Part shown: one piece after another, positions 52,545-60,777 of the stretch
Layout of the letters: each line of letters opens with the position of its first letter
Position numbering within the stretch: the first letter of the stretch is position 1
Origin: Sphingobium fuliginis
Lineage (GTDB): Bacteria > Pseudomonadota > Alphaproteobacteria > Sphingomonadales > Sphingomonadaceae
Assembly (NCBI RefSeq): GCF_004152845.1
Contig: NZ_SEON01000008.1
Location: 124,001 to 188,000, forward strand
Direction: 5' to 3'
DNA: 64,000 nt
The notes under the pieces: model-generated
Told to the model about the DNA's origin: nothing
The model's input: the letters and a program-made list of their open reading frames with translations, nothing else
The model's database searches: none
Translations under genes and position numbers: made by a program

Positions 52545-54247
52545 GCGACCACCACCTCCCGGAACATGCCGGCCGCCATGTGATAGAGCAGATGGCAGTG
52601 GAAGGCCCATCGGCCCATGGCGTCGGCGGTGACGCGGAAGCTCACCCGCTGGGCGGGCTGGACCACGACCGTATGCTTGCGGACCTGGAAGGCGCCGTCC
52701 GGGCCTTCGACATCGCTCCACATGCCGTGCAGATGCATCGGATGCGCCATCATCGTGTCGTTGACGAAGGTGACGCGCAGCCGCTCGTTCGGCTTGAAAT
52801 GCAGCGGCCGGGAATCGTTGAGCTTGATGCCGTCGAGCGACCAGATGAACCGTTCCATATTGCCCGTCAGATGCAGCTCGATGTCGCGCTCGGGCTCGCG
52901 CGGGTCGGGATCGCCGCCCGGCGTGCGCAGATCGGCCAGCGTCAGCACGCGCCAGCCGCGCCCGCGCAGCCCGGCGCCGGGATCGTCCAGATTGGTGCGG
53001 GGATAGTCGACGCGCATGTCGGTATTGGCGCCATATTCGGTGCGGGCGTGCTGTGCCCTGGCCGGCATCTCGGTCATGCCGTGCCCGGCATGCGCGTCGC
53101 CTCCCATTGCGCCCATCGTCGCCATCGCGCCCATCATGTCGACCGGCTCGAGCCAGGTCCGGGCATCGAGCGGCGGCACGGCTGCCGCCATGCCCGGAGC
53201 CGGTGCGATCGTGCCGCGGGCATAGCCGCTCCGATCGATCGCCTGCGCGAAGATGGTGCGGGCGCCGCCCTCGGGCATGGTGAACTCGACGTCATAGGTC
53301 TCGCCCGGGCCGATCCGGAATTCCTCGACCGTGACCGGCTCGACCGGCTGCCCGTCGGCCGATACGACCGTCAGCTCGACCCCCGGGATCCGCACGTCGA
53401 AGAACGTCGCCGTCCCCGCGCCGACGAAGCGCAGGCGCACGCGTTCGCCGGGCGCGGCGATACCGGTCCAGTTGCCGGCGGGCGGCGCGCCGTTCATCAG
53501 ATAGGTGTAGGTCGCGGCAGAGACATCGCTGTAGTCGGTCGGGTTCATCCGCGAGCTGTTCCACATCCGCCGCCGCTCGAGCGCCTTCCCAAGGCCCATG
53601 GCGCCGACATCCTTGAGGAAGTCGCCGGCTGTCGGCTGCGCAAAATTATAGTAGCTGCTCTGCTTCTTGAGATTGAGGAAGATCTGCAGCGGCGGCTCGT
53701 CCGACCAGTCGCTGAGCACGATGCAATAGTCGCGATCGGGCGCCCGCGCCGCCGGCGCCTGTTTCGGCTCCACGATGATCGCTCCATAGAGTCCCGTCTG
53801 CTCGGCGAGCGTGTGAGCGTGATACCAGTAGGTTCCGCTCTGGCGGACCTCGAAGCGATAGGTGAAGGTCTCGCCCGGCGCGATGCCGGCAAAGCTGATG
53901 CCGGGCACGCCGTCCATCTCCGCCGGCACGATGATGCCGTGCCAATGGATGCTCGACATCTCCTTGAGGCCGTTGCGCACACGGAGCGTGACCGTGTCGC
54001 CTTCGCGCAGGCGCAGGACCGGCGCGGGCACGCTGCCGTTCACGGCGGTCGCGATACGGCGTTTGCCGGTGAAGTTGACTGGCAGCTCGGCGATCTCGAG
54101 GTCGAACTCGGTCCCGCTAAGCTCGGCGGGCGAGACTGGGGCGGATCGCGCGAGAAGCGCCGGGGCGAAGCCGGCAACCGCGCCGCCGATCGCCAGCCCC
54201 TGGACGAAACGGCGCCGTGCGATCGGCCGGATATGTAAGGGAGACAT
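52541..54247 (-). CDS. copA: Second multicopper oxidase CopA
   Basis: This 568-residue oxidase has a Tat-like signal (ARRRFVQGLAIGGAVAG) and the four copper-ligand motifs SIHWHG, TYWYHAHT, HPMHLHG and HCHLLYHMAAGMF. The Met/His-rich insert is much shorter than in the copy at 41808 (only MMGAMATMGAMGGDAHAGHG). The ATG at 54247 follows the ADH gene by 25 bases, so it is transcribed with the ALDH and ADH genes. Confidence 0.94.
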   Translation of the reverse strand: MSPLHIRPIARRRFVQGLAIGGAVAGFAPALLARSAPVSPAELSGTEFDLEIAELPVNFTGKRRIATAVNGSVPAPVLRLREGDTVTLRVRNGLKEMSSIHWHGIIVPAEMDGVPGISFAGIAPGETFTYRFEVRQSGTYWYHAHTLAEQTGLYGAIIVEPKQAPAARAPDRDYCIVLSDWSDEPPLQIFLNLKKQSSYYNFAQPTAGDFLKDVGAMGLGKALERRRMWNSSRMNPTDYSDVSAATYTYLMNGAPPAGNWTGIAAPGERVRLRFVGAGTATFFDVRIPGVELTVVSADGQPVEPVTVEEFRIGPGETYDVEFTMPEGGARTIFAQAIDRSGYARGTIAPAPGMAAAVPPLDARTWLEPVDMMGAMATMGAMGGDAHAGHGMTEMPARAQHARTEYGANTDMRVDYPRTNLDDPGAGLRGRGWRVLTLADLRTPGGDPDPREPERDIELHLTGNMERFIWSLDGIKLNDSRPLHFKPNERLRVTFVNDTMMAHPMHLHGMWSDVEGPDGAFQVRKHTVVVQPAQRVSFRVTADAMGRWAFHCHLLYHMAAGMFREVVVA

Positions 54248-54272
54248 GAACTGTACTTTCGCGAAGTCGGGT

Positions 54273-55298
54273 TCAGGCGAGGTCGAGGACGATCCGGCCC
54301 TCGATGTCGCCATGGTGCATGCGGGAGAAGACGTCGTTGATGTTCTCCAGCTTGTCTGCATGGACCGTGGCCTTGACCTTGCCGTCGCCGGCGAACGCCA
54401 GTGCCTCGAGCAGATCGAGCCGCGTGCCGACGATCGAGCCTCGCACGGTAATGCCGTTCAGCACGGTGTCGAAGATCGACAGCGGGAAGTCGCCCGGCGG
54501 CAGACCATTGAGCGCGACCGTGCCGCCGCGCCGGACCATGCCGAGCGCCTGCTGGAACGCCTTGGGCGAAACGGCGGTGACGAGCGCTCCGTGCGCGCCG
54601 CCTATCGCCTTCTTGAGCGCTGCCGAAGGGTCCTCGCTGTGCGCGTTGACCGTCAGTGTGGCGCCAAGGCGTGTAGCGAGGTCGAGCTTGCTATCGTCGA
54701 TGTCGACCGCGGCCACATTGAGACCCATGGCACGGGCATATTGCACCGCCATGTGGCCGAGCCCGCCGATCCCTGAGACGACCACCCACTCGCCGGGTCG
54801 GGCCTCGGTGGCCTTCAATCCCTTGTAGACGGTGACGCCCGCGCAGAGGATCGGCGCAATGTCGAGGAAGTCGACATTGTCGGGAAGGTGACCAACATAG
54901 TTGGGATCGGCGAGGACATATTCGGCAAAGCTGCCATTGACCGAATAGCCGGTGTTCTGCTGTTCGTGGCAAAGCGTCTCCCAGCCACCCAGGCAATGCA
55001 CGCAATGCCCGCAGGCGGTGTAGAGCCAGGGCACGCCGACCCGGTCGCCTTCCTTCACATGGGTGACGCCCGCACCGACGGCGGCGACATGCCCGACGCC
55101 TTCATGGCCAGGAATGAAGGGCGGGTTGGGTTTGACCGGCCAGTCCCCTTCTGCCGCGTGCAGGTCGGTATGGCACACGCCGGTTGCCGCAATCTTGACC
55201 AGGATCTGCCCGGGGCCGACCGTCGGGATCGGCGCGTCCTCGATGACCAGGGGCTTGCCGAATTCGCGGACGACCGCCGCCTTCATGGTTTTCGCCAT
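54273..55298 (-). CDS. adhP: Zinc-dependent alcohol dehydrogenase (AdhP type)
   Basis: This 341-residue MDR enzyme has the catalytic zinc site ([20 protein letters not shown]), the structural four-Cys lobe ([15 protein letters not shown]) and the NAD site ([13 protein letters not shown]). It likely oxidises primary alcohols or reduces aldehydes. It lies between an aldehyde dehydrogenase and copA in one operon, which links aldehyde handling to metal stress here. Confidence 0.93.
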   Translation of the reverse strand: MAKTMKAAVVREFGKPLVIEDAPIPTVGPGQILVKIAATGVCHTDLHAAEGDWPVKPNPPFIPGHEGVGHVAAVGAGVTHVKEGDRVGVPWLYTACGHCVHCLGGWETLCHEQQNTGYSVNGSFAEYVLADPNYVGHLPDNVDFLDIAPILCAGVTVYKGLKATEARPGEWVVVSGIGGLGHMAVQYARAMGLNVAAVDIDDSKLDLATRLGATLTVNAHSEDPSAALKKAIGGAHGALVTAVSPKAFQQALGMVRRGGTVALNGLPPGDFPLSIFDTVLNGITVRGSIVGTRLDLLEALAFAGDGKVKATVHADKLENINDVFSRMHHGDIEGRIVLDLA

Positions 55299-55324
55299 GT
55301 CCGTTTCTCCTTTTGAGCGAGGGG

Positions 55325-56845
55325 TCAGAACAGGCCGAGCGCGTGCTCGTCATAGGAGACGAGCAGGTTCTTGGTCTGCTGATAATGGTCGAGCATCATC
55401 CGGTGATTTTCACGCCCGAAGCCCGACGCCTTGTATCCGCCGAAGGCGGCATGGGCGGGGTACTGGTGATAGCAGTTGGTCCAGACCCGCCCGGCCTCGA
55501 TCGCGCGGCCCAGACGGTAGGCGGTGTTGCCGCTCCGGGTCCAGACGCCCGCGCCAAGACCGTAGGCGGTGTCGTTGGCAAGTGCGATCGCCTCCTCGAC
55601 CGTCTTGAAGGTGGTGACCGCCAGGACGGGACCGAAGATCTCCTCCTGGAAGATGCGCATGTGGTTCTGACCCACGAACACGGTCGGCTGTACGAAATAG
55701 CCCTGGTCGAGCGCACCGCCCGGCAGCGCCTTGGCGCCACCGACCAGACACTGCGCGCCCTCGGCCTTGCCGATATCGATATAGCCCAGGATCTTGTGGA
55801 GCTGGTCCTCCGACGCCTGCGCGCCGACCTGGACCGAGGGGTCGAGCGGATCGCCCTGGCGGATCGCGGCGACGCGCGCCACGGCGCGCTCGATGAAGCG
55901 ATCGAAGATCGACTCATGGATCAGCGCGCGCGACGGGCAGGTGCAGACCTCGCCCTTGTTGAACGCGAACAGCGTGAAGCCTTCGAGCGCCTTGTCGAAG
56001 AAGGCATCGTCCTCGTCGAGCACGTCCGCCATGAAGATGTTGGGCGACTTGCCGCCAAGCTCCATCGTCTGGGGGATCAGATGGTCGGCGGCCGCATGCA
56101 TGATCTGCTTGCCGGTGACGGTCTCGCCGGTGAACGAGACCTTGGCGATGCGCGGATTGGCGGCGATCGCCTGGCCGACGGTCCGTCCCGGGCCGGTGAC
56201 GACATTGAGCACGCCGGGCGGCAGGATGTCGGCGGTGAGCTCGGCGAACATCAGCAAGGTGAGCGGCGTCTGGGATGCGGGCTTGATGACGGTGCAGTTG
56301 CCCGCCGCCAGCGCCGGGGCGATCTTCCACGCCGCCATCAGCAGCGGGAAGTTCCACGGGATGATCTGGCCGACGACGCCAAGCGGCTCGCGAAAATGAT
56401 AGGCGATGGTGTCGGCATCGATCGTCGAGATCCCGCCTTCCTCGGCCCGGATGCAGCCGGCGAAATAGCGGAAATGGTCGATCGCGAGCGGAACGTCGGC
56501 AGCGCGCGTCTCGCGGATCGGCTTGCCGTTGTCGATCGTCTCGGCAAGCGCCAGCAACTCCATATTATCCTCGAGCCGGTCGGCGACGCGATTGAGAATC
56601 CTGGCGCGGTCGGCGGGCGAGATCCTTGCCCATTGATCCTTGGCGGCGTGCGCCGCATCGAGCGCGCGCTCGACATCTTCCGGCGTCGACAGCGCAAACT
56701 CGGCGATCTGGGCGCCATTGATCGGGCTCGTGTCCGCGAAATACTCGCCGCTCGCTGGAGCGCTCCATCGACCACCGATGAAATTATCATAGCGGTGTCG
56801 GAAGGACGCCGCAGCATTGATGGTCCCGATCGCCTTCTCGAACAT
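55325..56845 (-). CDS. NAD-dependent aldehyde dehydrogenase
   Basis: This 506-residue enzyme has the ALDH motifs [33 protein letters not shown] (catalytic Glu) and GEVCTCPSR (catalytic Cys in the CTC motif). It matches the ExaC/AldB-type acetaldehyde dehydrogenases. The ATG follows GGAG at eight-base spacing. It heads the copper operon ending with DUF411, so its promoter in 56846-57000 probably drives all six genes. Confidence 0.94.
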   Translation of the reverse strand: MFEKAIGTINAAASFRHRYDNFIGGRWSAPASGEYFADTSPINGAQIAEFALSTPEDVERALDAAHAAKDQWARISPADRARILNRVADRLEDNMELLALAETIDNGKPIRETRAADVPLAIDHFRYFAGCIRAEEGGISTIDADTIAYHFREPLGVVGQIIPWNFPLLMAAWKIAPALAAGNCTVIKPASQTPLTLLMFAELTADILPPGVLNVVTGPGRTVGQAIAANPRIAKVSFTGETVTGKQIMHAAADHLIPQTMELGGKSPNIFMADVLDEDDAFFDKALEGFTLFAFNKGEVCTCPSRALIHESIFDRFIERAVARVAAIRQGDPLDPSVQVGAQASEDQLHKILGYIDIGKAEGAQCLVGGAKALPGGALDQGYFVQPTVFVGQNHMRIFQEEIFGPVLAVTTFKTVEEAIALANDTAYGLGAGVWTRSGNTAYRLGRAIEAGRVWTNCYHQYPAHAAFGGYKASGFGRENHRMMLDHYQQTKNLLVSYDEHALGLF

Positions 56846-57224
56846 CGCCTGTCTCCATCTTTACCGATGCCTGATGAAGTAGGCCTTCTGATGAGACGGC
56901 CTATAAGTAAGTTCCGCAGACAAAAATCAGGCAGAGTTTTTACGAAGCGCCAGGCTGGACACGCAAAAGAAGCCGATGATTTTCTCATCAGCTCATAGAT
57001 TATCTCGTCGCCTAAGCAGGCAATGGCTCTCGCCATTCAATCGCGGCGCAGAGGTCACTGAAGTTGATCCGGCCATGCTTGGTCGGACCTCTTAATCGTA
57101 AGCGCGGACCCGCAGCTCGGTGCCAACTCCTGGAGCTTTACGCATCGCGGGCTCCTCTCTCTCGCGGTGGACGCCTGCTTCTCGTTATGAAATCCTAGAA
57201 ACTTGGAACACCTCTTGAAGAACA
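56846..57224. promoter_or_regulatory. Intergenic region upstream of the ALDH-cop operon
   Basis: About 380 bases without a clear gene. TAGGCC at 56880-56885 and GGCCTA at 56898-56903 form an inverted repeat 35-58 bases before the ALDH ATG, a possible operator. A minus-strand frame from 57036 reads about 60 codons before running into ALDH out of frame and shows no family. Confidence 0.4.
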
Positions 57225-57251
57225 GGCCCGCCGCGGGGGCAGCGGCGGGCC
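57225..57251 (-). terminator. Intrinsic terminator-like hairpin after the Met-rich gene
   Basis: GGCCCGCCGC (57225-57234) and GCGGCGGGCC (57242-57251) form a perfect 10-bp stem with a 7-base loop. On the minus strand it is followed by TGTTCTTC, a modest T-rich stretch. It lies 37 bases after the stop at 57288 and probably ends the long minus-strand copper transcript. Confidence 0.6.
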
Positions 57252-57287
57252 CTCAGCCCCAGGGGTCTGTTCTCGGGGCTGGAAACC

Positions 57288-57689
57288 TCACATGTCGCTC
57301 ATCGGCTTGTCGGCCATAGGCGTGGCCGGTTTCTTCTTGGCGGCCGGCTTTGCCTTTTTCATCGGCATCTTGCAGCAACCGCTCTTGGGCTTGCCAGCCT
57401 TGCTCGAACCGCTCCCCTGCGACGAGCCACCAGACATTCCGGCCATGCCCGCAGCGCCCTGCTGGCCTTGCGGCTTCTGCATGCCGGCTTGGTGATCCTG
57501 CATCATTTGGTCGTGCATCTGCTGCCCTCCATGATCCATCCCCTGCTGATGGGCATGGGCGGTGGATGGCTTCGGCTGCGCAGGGGCGTGCTGGGGCGCG
57601 GCGGGTGCCGATTGCGCCAGACCCGCGCCAGCGAAGTTCAGGGTCGCCAGGCAGCCGATCGCGCCGACTAGAAGTTTCGTCTTTCGCAT
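57288..57689 (-). CDS. Met/His/Gln-rich exported protein, putative copper binder
   Basis: This 133-residue protein has a signal peptide (LLVGAIGCLATLNFAGAGLAQ) and a low-complexity mature part rich in Met, His, Gln and Gly (MDHGGQQMHDQMMQDH), then a C-terminal SGCCKMPMKKAKP tail with a Cys pair and Lys/Ala/Pro repeats. I do not recognise a family. The composition and neighbours suggest periplasmic copper binding. The ATG at 57689 follows GGAGA. Confidence 0.65.
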   Translation of the reverse strand: MRKTKLLVGAIGCLATLNFAGAGLAQSAPAAPQHAPAQPKPSTAHAHQQGMDHGGQQMHDQMMQDHQAGMQKPQGQQGAAGMAGMSGGSSQGSGSSKAGKPKSGCCKMPMKKAKPAAKKKPATPMADKPMSDM

Positions 57690-58022
57690 TGTGGTTCTCC
57701 GCATGATGAGTCCTTGCCCGATCGCCGTTTGCGACCGCGACCATACCGACCCCTCATGCGGGCTTGGCCCTTTGGTCTGAATACGTAAGTTACGAATCCG
57801 CACTGGATCAGGACTGGCAGGCCCGCGATCTTGCGGGCGAAACCATGGTCCAAGGGTCCAGCGGATTCATGACTGCATCGCATTAAAGCTCGTGCAGACC
57901 TTTATTCTGAAACGCAATTGGCCCGCCGGGGAAACGGCGGACCAACGTTGCGGCCCGGTCAAACGATACCAACGCCTTGTATGGTGAGGCTTTGATCAAC
58001 CGACCTCTGATGGGCTTTTGGT
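57690..58022. other. 333-base intergenic stretch
   Basis: It holds the terminator-like hairpin at 57918-57945, a GCCCGC/GCGGGC hairpin at 57821-57838 and a partial copy of the GGACCATGG operator near 57845. No gene was found. Confidence 0.5.
57918..57945 (-). terminator. Terminator-like hairpin after the gene at 58023
   Basis: TTGGCCCGCCG (57918-57928) pairs with CGGCGGACCAA (57935-57945) with a single G-T wobble. On the minus strand it is followed by TTGCGTTTCAG. It lies about 78 bases beyond the stop. Confidence 0.45.
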
Positions 58023-58313
58023 TCAGCACCCCCCGCCCGACCGATGCGACATGTCAGAAGCCCCCTCCTGGCTCCCCGATTCCCGCATGGCCATCCGGTG
58101 GCCTCGCATCATCTCACCGTGCATCTGGTCCTTGCCGTGCCGCATGCCCTCCATATGGGCCGTGCCGGACTGAGCCGGCGCAGGCTTGGCCTTGAGCGTC
58201 TCCTCGAGATCCGGCATGTCCGACGGCATGCCATCGGCGAGAACAGGCCCGGCACCGAGGGCAAGGAGGCCGAGGGCTGCGAGCGAAGTGATAACTACCG
58301 TTTTCTTGCGCAC
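58023..58313 (-). CDS. Small Met/His-rich exported protein
   Basis: This 96-residue protein starts with GTG at 58313 behind GAAGGAA. It has a signal peptide (VVITSLAALGLLALGAGPVLA) and a Met/His-rich mature part (MEGMRHGKDQMHGEMMRGHRM) ending in SGGGC. No family is recognised. It is likely a periplasmic metal-binding protein of the adjacent copper module. A longer ATG frame to 58508 would bury the signal peptide and is rejected. Confidence 0.65.
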   Translation of the reverse strand: MRKKTVVITSLAALGLLALGAGPVLADGMPSDMPDLEETLKAKPAPAQSGTAHMEGMRHGKDQMHGEMMRGHRMAMRESGSQEGASDMSHRSGGGC

Positions 58314-58444
58314 TATCGATTCCTTCAAGTCTGGTTTCCGTTCGACCGGCTTCAGATCCGGTCGTTTCTCGCTCCTCCGGGAGCTTGCCCTTGAGATGGT
58401 ATCGGTCCTGACCCGGCAGTATACGTAATATGCGAAGCGGGTGG

Positions 58445-58882
58445 TCAGCCGGTCATGTCCGCCATCATTCGGCAGCTCGCCGCGCATTTCTTGCAGGTGG
58501 CCGAGCAACGCGCGATCCGCTGGTCCTCGCTATGACGCCCGCATTCCTCGGCGCAGCGCTCGCAAGCATCGGCGCAGGCGCGGCACAGGATGCGGTGCAG
58601 AGCCGATTCCCGCAGCATCGAGTTGGCTGTCGCCTGGCACAGTTCCGCACAGTCGTTCAGCATGGCGATCAACGACGCGCTCGCCAGCGCGCTGCTTTGC
58701 TTCGTCAGCCAGGCGGCGGTTTCGAGGCACATGCGGTGTGAAGCCAGGCAATCGTCGATGCAGTCCGTCATCGACATCGCCATCCCTTCCATTCGATGCT
58801 GCTGCCCCGCCGCCGGCGCAGCCAGCGTTCCGGCGGCGGCAAGGCCGGCGCCCGCCATCAGCAATTCGCGTCTCTCGATCAT
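58445..58882 (-). CDS. Four-helix-bundle Cys-rich copper storage-type protein
   Basis: This 145-residue protein has an RR-containing signal (ERRELLMAGAGLAAAG), Met/His (HRMEGMAMSM) and a helical Cys-rich core with repeated CxxxC units (DCIDDCLASHRMC, DCAELC, CRACADACERCAEEC, CSATCKKCAASC). This is the pattern of DUF326/Csp copper storage proteins that bind many Cu(I) ions inside a helix bundle. The Tat-like signal suggests export while folded. Two adjacent ATGs (58885, 58882) are possible; the second has better spacing from GGAGG. Confidence 0.88.
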   Translation of the reverse strand: MIERRELLMAGAGLAAAGTLAAPAAGQQHRMEGMAMSMTDCIDDCLASHRMCLETAAWLTKQSSALASASLIAMLNDCAELCQATANSMLRESALHRILCRACADACERCAEECGRHSEDQRIARCSATCKKCAASCRMMADMTG

Positions 58883-58899
58883 CATGCACCCTCCATCGG

Positions 58900-59343
58900 C
58901 TATCCCTTGCGCGGTGTGCCGCATCCGGCGGCCTCAGCCGTCGCCGGCGACCCATCCGACGCCGCACGCGCCTTCTCCCGCGCCATCCGGGTTTCCTCCC
59001 AAGGCCAGTGACCGTTGATCTCGACCCCGAGCGAGATGCTCAGGAAGGTCCGCACCAGCACAAGCCCGGCCAGCACGATGAGATCGTCGAGCGTCGGGTT
59101 GATCACCAGCGACTTGACGATGTCGCCGGCGACCAGAAATTCCAGGCCGAGCAGGATGCTGCGGCCGAGCGCCGAGCGGAACGTGCTATAGGCCTCGGTT
59201 CGGTCGCCCGCCCTCGCCCGCCGCGCAAACAGAAAGGTTGCGAGCCCCGCGCCGACCAGGATGGTCAGCGTGCCCGCCAGTTCCAGGCCGATCACGGCGA
59301 GCCGGAAGAAGGCGCTCAGCCAGTCGGCCTCAATGGTGATCAT
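58900..59343 (-). CDS. DUF1622 membrane protein
   Basis: This 147-residue protein has three membrane helices (about residues 12-38, 60-78 and 86-104) and the DUF1622 pattern (FRSALGRSILLGLEFLVAGD, DLIVLAGLVLVRTFLSISL). The role is unknown. It overlaps the cytochrome gene by 14 nt and precedes the copper-storage gene by 17 bases, so it is part of the same operon. Confidence 0.87.
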   Translation of the reverse strand: MITIEADWLSAFFRLAVIGLELAGTLTILVGAGLATFLFARRARAGDRTEAYSTFRSALGRSILLGLEFLVAGDIVKSLVINPTLDDLIVLAGLVLVRTFLSISLGVEINGHWPWEETRMAREKARAASDGSPATAEAAGCGTPRKG

Positions 59344-60052
59344 ACCAGCCTCGCTTGCGGATATTGTTGAAGCTGTCGGTGGCGTGACAGGCATAGCATT
59401 GGTCGACGCGCGCCTTCGATCCGGCTGCGCGCTGCGAGACCATGCTGAAATGCTCCATGAAGTGACTGGGCGGCGCCTTATGGCACTCGGCGCACTGCGT
59501 CGAATTGACCGATGGATGGCGGTAATTGGCGATCTTCCAGCTGTCGGTCTTGTGGCAGCTCGCGCAGTCGGTGCCGAACAGGCCCTGGTGCGGATCGCGG
59601 AACGCATGGCAGCTCGCGCAATTGAGCGCGGTCTCGGGGGTCAGGCTTCGAGTGTTTGTCGACATGCCCGCCAAAGGCTGCCGCCACTTCGCCATGTCGA
59701 GCAACGCGGCGTGATCCATGCGGATGATGCCGCGCTCTCCCTCATGTTCGACGTGGCAGGAGGTGCACTGCGTCGCTTTCGCGTGGAACTGCGTCGACTG
59801 CTTCGTCCCGAAATCGGTGCCCGCATGGCAGGTGAGACAGGTCCGGGTTTCGACGCCCTTGCCCGGCGTGTGGCAGGCCGTGCATTGGCCGGCAAAGGAC
59901 TGGTGCGCGCTCGAGAGCGGGCCGGGCGAGACGAGCTGCGCCACCAGGCCGGCATCCCTCGGCGCGTCCGATCGCATCCGGATCGCGACCGCGGCGACCA
60001 TCACCAGCAGGGCTGCGATGAAGACGGCGTAGGAAAGACGCTGCCAGCTCAT
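59330..60052 (-). CDS. Seven-heme c-type cytochrome
   Basis: This 240-residue protein has an N-terminal membrane anchor (YAVFIAALLVMVAAVAI) and seven CxxCH heme sites: CTACH, CLTCH, CTSCH, CASCH twice, CAECH and CYACH. Several His elsewhere can be distal ligands (HVEHEGE, YRHPSVN, FMEHFSM). It resembles NapC/NrfH or cytochrome c3-type multihaem proteins, but I cannot place it in a named family. It overlaps the cytochrome b-like gene by 4 nt and probably receives electrons from it. Confidence 0.88.
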   Translation of the reverse strand: MSWQRLSYAVFIAALLVMVAAVAIRMRSDAPRDAGLVAQLVSPGPLSSAHQSFAGQCTACHTPGKGVETRTCLTCHAGTDFGTKQSTQFHAKATQCTSCHVEHEGERGIIRMDHAALLDMAKWRQPLAGMSTNTRSLTPETALNCASCHAFRDPHQGLFGTDCASCHKTDSWKIANYRHPSVNSTQCAECHKAPPSHFMEHFSMVSQRAAGSKARVDQCYACHATDSFNNIRKRGWYDHH

Positions 60053-60777
60053 AGCCAGCGCAGCCCGTAATAGATCGCCGCGCCGACGTGGAGCGCGAGC
60101 AGCGCGAAGATGAGACAGCCCAGCAGGATGTGCAGGAACCGCCACCGCGCGAACAGGGTGTTGGTTGCCTCTTCGGCACGGATCGCGAATTCGGTATCGG
60201 CCAGCGCTGCGGCGATCCCCGCCTTGTCCTGGGGGCGCTGGCCCGCGGACGCATCCCCGGCGACGAACAGATAGCGCTTCCAGCCCGACAGCGGCGGGGC
60301 TGCGGTATCGGCCTGCGTCGGCGCCGCCGGCTCCTCGAGGAAGGCGGCGCGAAGCGAGGCCAGTTCTGACCTGCGTCCGCGCAGCGCCCGACCAAGCTGG
60401 GCAAGCAGGTAGCGGCCGATGAAGCCGGTGATGACCGTCATCAGCAGGAGGACGGTCAGAAGCAGGCCGACCGGGCTTTCGAGCTTGTGCGCGGCGTGGA
60501 CCAGACCCAGGATCGGCGCCAGCACGCCGGCATAGATGTGGATGGCGAGCAGGGTTGGCTTGCTGACGACCCGGGAGAGCGCCTTGTCGACCCAGGCGAT
60601 GTGCTTGGCCGCGACATAAGGAAGCGTCAGCAGCATCAGCACGAGCGCTGCGATCCCGATGATCCCGCCGGCCAGGCTACCCGGAAAGCGGGGCGACACA
60701 TGCACGAGATAGCCGAACGGGAACAGCAGCAGGAACGCGACCAGCAGGCCCACGGCAATGTCGCTGCGTTCGCGCAT
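60049..60777 (-). CDS. Cytochrome b-like membrane electron-transfer protein
   Basis: This 242-residue protein has about six membrane helices, several with His pairs suited to heme b (LLAIHIYAGVLAPILGLVHAAHKLE, RWRFLHILLGCLIF with HVGAAIYYG). A soluble loop lies at residues 125-190. The start shares a base with the upstream stop. It sits between a flavin/2Fe-2S reductase and a multihaem cytochrome and would pass electrons across the membrane. Confidence 0.8.
   Translation of the reverse strand: MRERSDIAVGLLVAFLLLFPFGYLVHVSPRFPGSLAGGIIGIAALVLMLLTLPYVAAKHIAWVDKALSRVVSKPTLLAIHIYAGVLAPILGLVHAAHKLESPVGLLLTVLLLMTVITGFIGRYLLAQLGRALRGRRSELASLRAAFLEEPAAPTQADTAAPPLSGWKRYLFVAGDASAGQRPQDKAGIAAALADTEFAIRAEEATNTLFARWRFLHILLGCLIFALLALHVGAAIYYGLRWL

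Noticed and set aside
52580-54238. 552-codon plus-strand frame opposite the second copA
   Set aside because: Antisense shadow; the minus strand has all four copper-ligand motifs.
55313-56998. 561-codon plus-strand frame opposite the aldehyde dehydrogenase
   Set aside because: Antisense shadow of a full ALDH; no family features.
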